From: an uncultured Clostridia bacterium
GTDB lineage: Bacteria; Bacillota; Clostridia; Peptostreptococcales; Anaerovoracaceae
Length of the DNA: 64,000 nt
Assembly: GCA_934271235.1 (NCBI GenBank)
Contig: CAKQQT010000012.1
Location: 1 to 64,000 of the forward strand
Direction: 5' to 3'
A program made the position numbers and the translations under genes. The stretch's first letter is position 1, and each line of letters opens with the position of its first letter. Below the pieces are notes generated by a model. That model was not told the DNA's origin and did not search any database. It worked only from the letters and a program-made list of their open reading frames with translations. Below are positions 59,770-64,000 of this stretch, in pieces.

Positions 59770-61480
59770 GAATTTGAATGTGAAGACACCGTGGATCAAA
59801 AACCTCGGCGGCGTACCGGCTCATCTGGATTACTATCAGGGCAGTATGTACGACAAAGTGGCCGAGATCGCGGTGCATTACCCGGATTATATCGCGTATG
59901 ACTTCATGGGCGGCAAGGTCCGCTACAAGGACTTCATCCGCAAAGTGGATGACTGCGCCAGAGCGCTGGCAGCCATCGGCGTCAAAGAGGGAGAAAGCGT
60001 GACCATCTGCATGCCGAACGCGCCGCAGGCAGTCATCATGTTCTACGCGGTCAACAAGGTCGGCGCGATCGCCAATATGGTGCATCCGCTGTCCAGTGAA
60101 GCGGAGATCGAATTTTGTCTGCGCCAGTCCGCCAGCGTGGTCTGCCTGACACTTGATCAGTTCTACGGCAAGTTTGCCAATATCCGCGGCAGCGTACCGC
60201 TGCGCAGCCTGATCCTGACCAGCATCAAGGATGCTCTCAGTCCGGTCAAACAAAAAGGCTATTATCTGGCAGAAGGGCGCAAGGTCAAAAAAGTCCCGGC
60301 CAGCGCGGAGATCGTATGGTGGGAAAAATTCCTGCGCGACGGCAATGACTATCACGGTCCGTATCACGTCGTGCGCAAAGCCAAAGATCCGGCAGCGATC
60401 CTTTACAGCGGCGGCACGACCGGGACTATGAAAGGTATTCTGCTTTCCAACCTGAACTTCAACGCGCTCGGACAGCAGATCATCGCCACCAATCCGATGT
60501 TCAAGCCGGGCGACAAGATGCTGGCAGTCATGCCGATCTTCCACGGCTTCGGTCTGGGCGTCTGCATCCATTCCATGCTTTCGCAGGGCGGACGCTGTCT
60601 GCTGATCCCGCGGTTCAATCCGGAAAGCTACGCGAAACTTCTCAAAAAGCATAAACCGAACTTTATCGCCGGCGTACCGACGCTCTACGAAGCACTGCTG
60701 CGCCTCAAGAGCCTGAAACGTGCCGATCTGTCCTGCCTCAAAGGCGTTTTCAGCGGCGGAGATTCGCTTTCCATCGAACTGAAAAAGCGCTTTGACAAGT
60801 TCCTGAAGGAACACAACGCGGCGATCCCGGTCCGCGAGGGCTACGGCACGACCGAATGCGTCACCGCCAGCTGTCTGACCCCGTCGCACTGGGCGAAAGA
60901 GGGAAGCATCGGACTTCCTTTCCCGGATACGTTCTATAAGATCGTCAAACCGGGCACCGAGGAAGAAGTTCCTTACGGCGAAGAGGGTGAGATCTGTCTG
61001 ACCGGCCCGACGATGATGATGGAATACATCAACAATCCGGAGGAAACCGCCAATACGCTGCGCAAGCATCCGGACGGCCTGACCTGGCTGCATACCGGAG
61101 ACCTGGGCATGATGGACGAGGACGGCTTCGTCTATTTCCGTCAGCGGATCAAGCGTATGATCGTGACCAGCGGCTACAATGTCTATCCGTCGCAGATCGA
61201 AAACGTGCTCGACGCGCATGAGCTGGTACATATGAGCTGCGTCATCGGCGTACCGGATCCGTATAAAATGCAGAAAGTCATCGCTTTTGTCGTGCTGAAG
61301 CCGGACGTCAAGGTTTCACAGGAAGAGGCGCGCAAGATCTTGCTGGCATACTGCGAAAAACATGTCGCGAAATACGCGATGCCGAAAGAGATCCATTTCC
61401 GCGAAAGCCTGCCGAAGACTTTGGTCGGCAAGGTCGCATACCGTGTTCTGGAAGAGGAAGAAGCGAAAAATTACGCATAA
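59756..61480 (+). CDS. AMP-forming acyl-CoA synthetase
   Basis: 574 residues. Core motifs: YSGGTTGTMKGILL (P-loop), GYGTTECVTASC (A5), and TGDLGMMDEDGFVYFRQRIK with the hinge KRMIVTSGYNVYPSQIE; catalytic Lys in GKVAYRVL. It activates a carboxylate to an acyl-adenylate and thioester. The substrate is probably a fatty or aromatic acid. It is coupled with the CAT-fold protein and downstream of M20D enzymes that would release free acids, so it could re-activate those acids (inference). Confidence 0.9.
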   Translation: MEQFENLNVKTPWIKNLGGVPAHLDYYQGSMYDKVAEIAVHYPDYIAYDFMGGKVRYKDFIRKVDDCARALAAIGVKEGESVTICMPNAPQAVIMFYAVNKVGAIANMVHPLSSEAEIEFCLRQSASVVCLTLDQFYGKFANIRGSVPLRSLILTSIKDALSPVKQKGYYLAEGRKVKKVPASAEIVWWEKFLRDGNDYHGPYHVVRKAKDPAAILYSGGTTGTMKGILLSNLNFNALGQQIIATNPMFKPGDKMLAVMPIFHGFGLGVCIHSMLSQGGRCLLIPRFNPESYAKLLKKHKPNFIAGVPTLYEALLRLKSLKRADLSCLKGVFSGGDSLSIELKKRFDKFLKEHNAAIPVREGYGTTECVTASCLTPSHWAKEGSIGLPFPDTFYKIVKPGTEEEVPYGEEGEICLTGPTMMMEYINNPEETANTLRKHPDGLTWLHTGDLGMMDEDGFVYFRQRIKRMIVTSGYNVYPSQIENVLDAHELVHMSCVIGVPDPYKMQKVIAFVVLKPDVKVSQEEARKILLAYCEKHVAKYAMPKEIHFRESLPKTLVGKVAYRVLEEEEAKNYA

Positions 61481-61605
61481 TTTCCAATATCTTTTCGGAG
61501 CAGAGAAGATTATAATAGAAAAAAGAGCCAAATAAAACGAAACAAAATAAAAACGCACGCGCCCCGGCTTTTGCGGCCGGGACGCTTCTTTGCAGGAGGG
61601 GGAGC

Positions 61606-63750
61606 ATGAGGAAATTGAGAAAATTGGGAAAACTGAAAAAACAAGGAATTTTGGCATGCGTTCTGGCGATCGCGATGGTGCTCAGCACCGCGTTCGCCTT
61701 TGCCGGAACGAGTGTATCCAGATATACCGGGAGCACTTATACGCATAACAGCCGGTTCGACAGCTGTATCCTCGCGAATGGGATCGATGTGTCGGCGTAT
61801 CAGGAAAAGATCGATTGGCAGGCGGTAAAAGCCAGCGGCGTTGATTTTGCGATCATCCGTATCGGTTATCGCGGTTATGGCGCAGCGGGAAATATGCAGC
61901 CGGACAATTGTTTCCTGTCGCATATCGAGGGCGCTAAAGCAGCCGGCATCATGGTCGGCGTCTATTTCTTTTCACAGGCGCTGAACACGCTGGAAGCGAG
62001 AGCCGAAGCGCGTTACGCGCTGGAGCTTCTGGGCAGCTATGACCTGGACCTGCCGATCTTTATGGACTATGAATTTTCGACGTCCTCCAGCGGACGCTTT
62101 ACCAGCGGCACGATCACGAAGCTGCAGGCGACCGAAAACGCGCAGGCGTTCTGCGACTACATCCGTGAAAACAGTCAGTATGAATCCGGCGTTTACGCGA
62201 ATCTGAACTTCCTCAACAAGACGGTGGACGGCAACATCCTCAGCCAGTCTTATCCGATCTGGGTCGCGCAGTACAACAAATCCTGCGGCTACGCGAACGC
62301 TTACGACTTCTGGCAGTACAGCTCAAGCGGCAGTGTTTCCGGCATCAGCGGCAGAACGGACGTGAATGTGTGGTATGTGGACCCTTATCGGGCGTCAACA
62401 TCCTATTATTCTATGGTTGACGCACAGGCGAGCATCGTTGGAACAACAAACTTTACATATCATAACGGACAAGCGTTCACCCCGCAGGTGACCGTTTACC
62501 ACAGCGGCCGCTCCTTGATCGAGGGCGTGGACTATAAGGTTCGCTATATCGGCAACACGCAGGGCGGGACCGCTTATGCGATGATCCTCGGCATGGGCAT
62601 GTACACGGATTACAAGCTGGTGCCGTTTACCATCCAGCCATCCTCTGATATTTCCGGTATCACGGTCGCAAAACCGGCGGATCGTACCTACACCGGCAAA
62701 GAGAACAAACCGACCTCGCTGACCGTCAAGGATGCTTCCGGCAAAACCCTGCGTGAGGGTCTGGACTATACCTGGACCGTCAGCAACGCGATCGAAGCCG
62801 GGACTGCGACCGTGACGGTGCAGCTGATCGGAAACTATACCGGCAGACTGACGACATCCTATCAGATCAAAAAGGCCGGACAGACGATCACCATCGGCAA
62901 TCGCAAAACGGAAACTTTCCTGAGTGATGGGCCGTTCAATCTGAATGTTTCCCTGTCCGCGTCCGGAAGTAAAGTGACCTATACTTCAAGCAATCCGGAC
63001 GTGGCCTCGGTTTCGGCAGACGGGACCGTAATTCCGAAGAAGAGCGGGCAGACGACGATCACCGTCAAAGCCGCGGCGAGCACAGACTATGCGGCGGCGT
63101 CGGAATCCTTTGTCCTCAAAGTCAAAGGCGCGGCACAGACCGTCACGACCGCCTATACCCGCTATACCCGTCAAGTCGGCGGCAAAGGCTTCAACCTGAA
63201 AGCCAAGACGGACGGCGACGGCGCGCTCAGCTATACTTCCAGCGACGGATCGATCGCCGTCATTGACCAGACCGGACAGGTCGAACTGACCGGCGGCGCC
63301 GGCGTGGTGCAGTTTACCGTTACTGCGGCTGAAACCGAATACTACGGCGCCGGACAGAAGATCGTAACGCTGACCGTAAATGAGATCCCGGAAAAAACGC
63401 GGGAAGAAGAACTGGCAGAGCGCGTCAGCGCGCTGCGGCTCAAGGCGCGTTCCTCCAAGACGGCGGCCGGCAGCATCAAGGTGGTCCTGGAAGTGAGCGC
63501 GGGCGATATCGCGTCGATCGAGGAACTGGGCTATACGGTCAAGTACAAATTCTTCCGCTCTTTGAAGCCAAGCACGGCTTACGAGGCGAAGTCCACTAAG
63601 AGCAATGCGGCTTACGTCAACACAGTCGGCAAGAAAGGCACCCGCTACTACTATAAGGCGCGCGTCATGGTCTACGACGAAGACGGCACGCTGGTGACCT
63701 ACAGCAAGCTGACGCAATGTAACTACGCGGCGCGCATCTGGACAAAATAG
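61606..63750 (+). CDS. Secreted GH25 lysozyme with Ig-like repeats
   Basis: 714 residues, ATG 61606 after GGAGGGGG. The signal peptide (about 1-33) ends AFAFAG. The GH25 muramidase domain (about 57-270) has GIDVSAYQEKIDWQAVKASG, the acidic pair in LPIFMDYEF, and SGVYANLNFL plus YDFWQYSSSGSVSGI. C-terminal repeats include two strand-rich units (ITVAKPADRTYTGKENKPTS) and Big_2-like units (VTYTSSNPDVASVSADGTVI; LSYTSSDGSIAVIDQTGQVE), then a fibronectin-like end. It cuts the glycan of peptidoglycan outside the cell, possibly during growth or competition. The terminator follows at 63804-63849. Confidence 0.92.
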   Translation: MRKLRKLGKLKKQGILACVLAIAMVLSTAFAFAGTSVSRYTGSTYTHNSRFDSCILANGIDVSAYQEKIDWQAVKASGVDFAIIRIGYRGYGAAGNMQPDNCFLSHIEGAKAAGIMVGVYFFSQALNTLEARAEARYALELLGSYDLDLPIFMDYEFSTSSSGRFTSGTITKLQATENAQAFCDYIRENSQYESGVYANLNFLNKTVDGNILSQSYPIWVAQYNKSCGYANAYDFWQYSSSGSVSGISGRTDVNVWYVDPYRASTSYYSMVDAQASIVGTTNFTYHNGQAFTPQVTVYHSGRSLIEGVDYKVRYIGNTQGGTAYAMILGMGMYTDYKLVPFTIQPSSDISGITVAKPADRTYTGKENKPTSLTVKDASGKTLREGLDYTWTVSNAIEAGTATVTVQLIGNYTGRLTTSYQIKKAGQTITIGNRKTETFLSDGPFNLNVSLSASGSKVTYTSSNPDVASVSADGTVIPKKSGQTTITVKAAASTDYAAASESFVLKVKGAAQTVTTAYTRYTRQVGGKGFNLKAKTDGDGALSYTSSDGSIAVIDQTGQVELTGGAGVVQFTVTAAETEYYGAGQKIVTLTVNEIPEKTREEELAERVSALRLKARSSKTAAGSIKVVLEVSAGDIASIEELGYTVKYKFFRSLKPSTAYEAKSTKSNAAYVNTVGKKGTRYYYKARVMVYDEDGTLVTYSKLTQCNYAARIWTK

Positions 63751-63803
63751 AGAATATCCCCGATCGGATCGAGCAGGATAGGACAGAATAAAAGAGAACG
63801 GAG

Positions 63804-63849
63804 CAGCTGCTTCGGCGTATCGGAAACGAACGCCGAGGCAGCTGTTTTT
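63804..63849 (+). terminator. Terminator after the GH25 gene
   Basis: CAGCTGCTTCGGCG (63804-63817) pairs with CGCCGAGGCAGCTG (63831-63844), then TTTTT. Confidence 0.85.
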
Positions 63850-63872
63850 GCGTGGCGTGCACAGTTCTTTCG

Positions 63873-63918
63873 CTTGTGCGCACGTATGCGCACGCAGGCA
63901 TCCTCTTGTGCGCACGCA
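63873..63918 (+). repeat. Short direct repeat CTTGTGCGCACG
   Basis: CTTGTGCGCACGTAT (63873-63887) and CTTGTGCGCACGCAT (63904-63918) are 31 bp apart in a GC-rich patch with further CGCTTGCGCGC copies. No gene is present. Confidence 0.5.
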
Positions 63919-63950
63919 TATCGGTTGCCTTCGCTTGCGCGCAAAAGAGG

Positions 63951-63993
63951 TTGACAGGTGCTTGTGAATTTAGTATACTTAAAGTATACTAAA
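63951..63993 (+). promoter_or_regulatory. Strong promoter with palindromic operator at the window end
   Basis: TTGACA (63951-63956), 17-bp spacer, TATACT (63974-63979). TTTAGTATACTT (63969-63980) and AAGTATACTAAA (63982-63993) form a 12-bp palindrome covering the -10 and start site, an evident repressor operator for a gene beyond the window. Confidence 0.75.
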
Positions 63994-64000
63994 TAAAATA

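Noticed and set aside
59750..61231. Open frame of 493 residues on the minus strand
   Set aside because: Antisense of the acyl-CoA synthetase; unusual composition and no recognisable domain.
1..64000. CRISPR array, tRNA or rRNA genes
   Set aside because: No regularly spaced 25-40-bp repeats with unique spacers were found, and no tRNA cloverleaf or rRNA sequence was recognised by eye.

Overview
The window reads as chromosome of a moderately GC-rich, low-redundancy Clostridia-type Firmicute. The signs are AGGAGG ribosome binding sites, TTGACA/TATAAT promoters, AgrA/AgrC-like and YesM/YesN-like two-component systems, BlaI/BlaR1, DUF2812, YjdF and a group IIC intron. Amino-acid handling genes are abundant (NSS and AGCS symporters, CstA, branched-chain aminotransferase, three M20D amidohydrolases), which suggests an amino-acid or N-acyl-amino-acid fermenting gut-type anaerobe. 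A family-level assignment (for example near Anaerovoracaceae) is only a guess. I see no rRNA, tRNA or CRISPR array.

Layout. 0.4-4.4 kb: a regulatory block (membrane LuxR protein, a stand-alone structured RNA, LytTR regulator plus GHKL kinase, receiver-like protein). 4.5-5.3 kb: a decayed group IIC intron sitting in a terminator. 5.3-7.3 kb: ECF sigma/anti-sigma pair. 7.9-13.7 kb: GNAT, nadE, OmpR/HK pair, second ECF sigma with an M23-peptidase partner. 13.9-19.8 kb: DUF-cstA, ilvE, rlmD. 19.9-22.5 kb: phage packaging debris, Fic protein, BlaI with broken BlaR1. 22.6-34.0 kb: a drug-export/detoxification island made of MarR-ABC-ABC, then a yjdF riboswitch with yjdF and nitroreductase, an NSS symporter, and a second MarR-ABC-ABC. 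34.0-35.6 kb: a DUF4143 ATPase gene bracketed by two identical 53-bp copies of a terminator. 35.6-47.9 kb: a zone rich in broken genes (AGCS, MATE, CAT, RhuM, Dph6-like, YesM kinase, IS110, YesN regulator) mixed with intact ones (TetR, TfoX-N, GNAT, Vat-like acetyltransferase, oleate hydratase, MGMT family). 48.0-52.7 kb: DUF2812, SPFH/Arc operon, DUF308, rarA. 52.7-63.8 kb: PrcB-type protein, three M20D amidohydrolases with a transporter, acyltransferase plus acyl-CoA ligase, and a GH25 lysozyme.

What stands out is non-coding. A roughly 120-bp repeat lies just upstream of three unrelated genes (tandem at two of these loci). There is a MITE-like element in two diverged copies with 14-bp terminal inverted repeats, and a second inverted-repeat element at 17.5 kb. 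An unrecognised structured RNA with two mutually exclusive pairings sits at 1.45-1.61 kb. The yjdF riboswitch has a visible competing terminator. The IS110 remnant keeps a candidate bridge-RNA region. Broken genes here repeatedly keep both ends and lose the middle, in several cases at places where short homologies would have lain.
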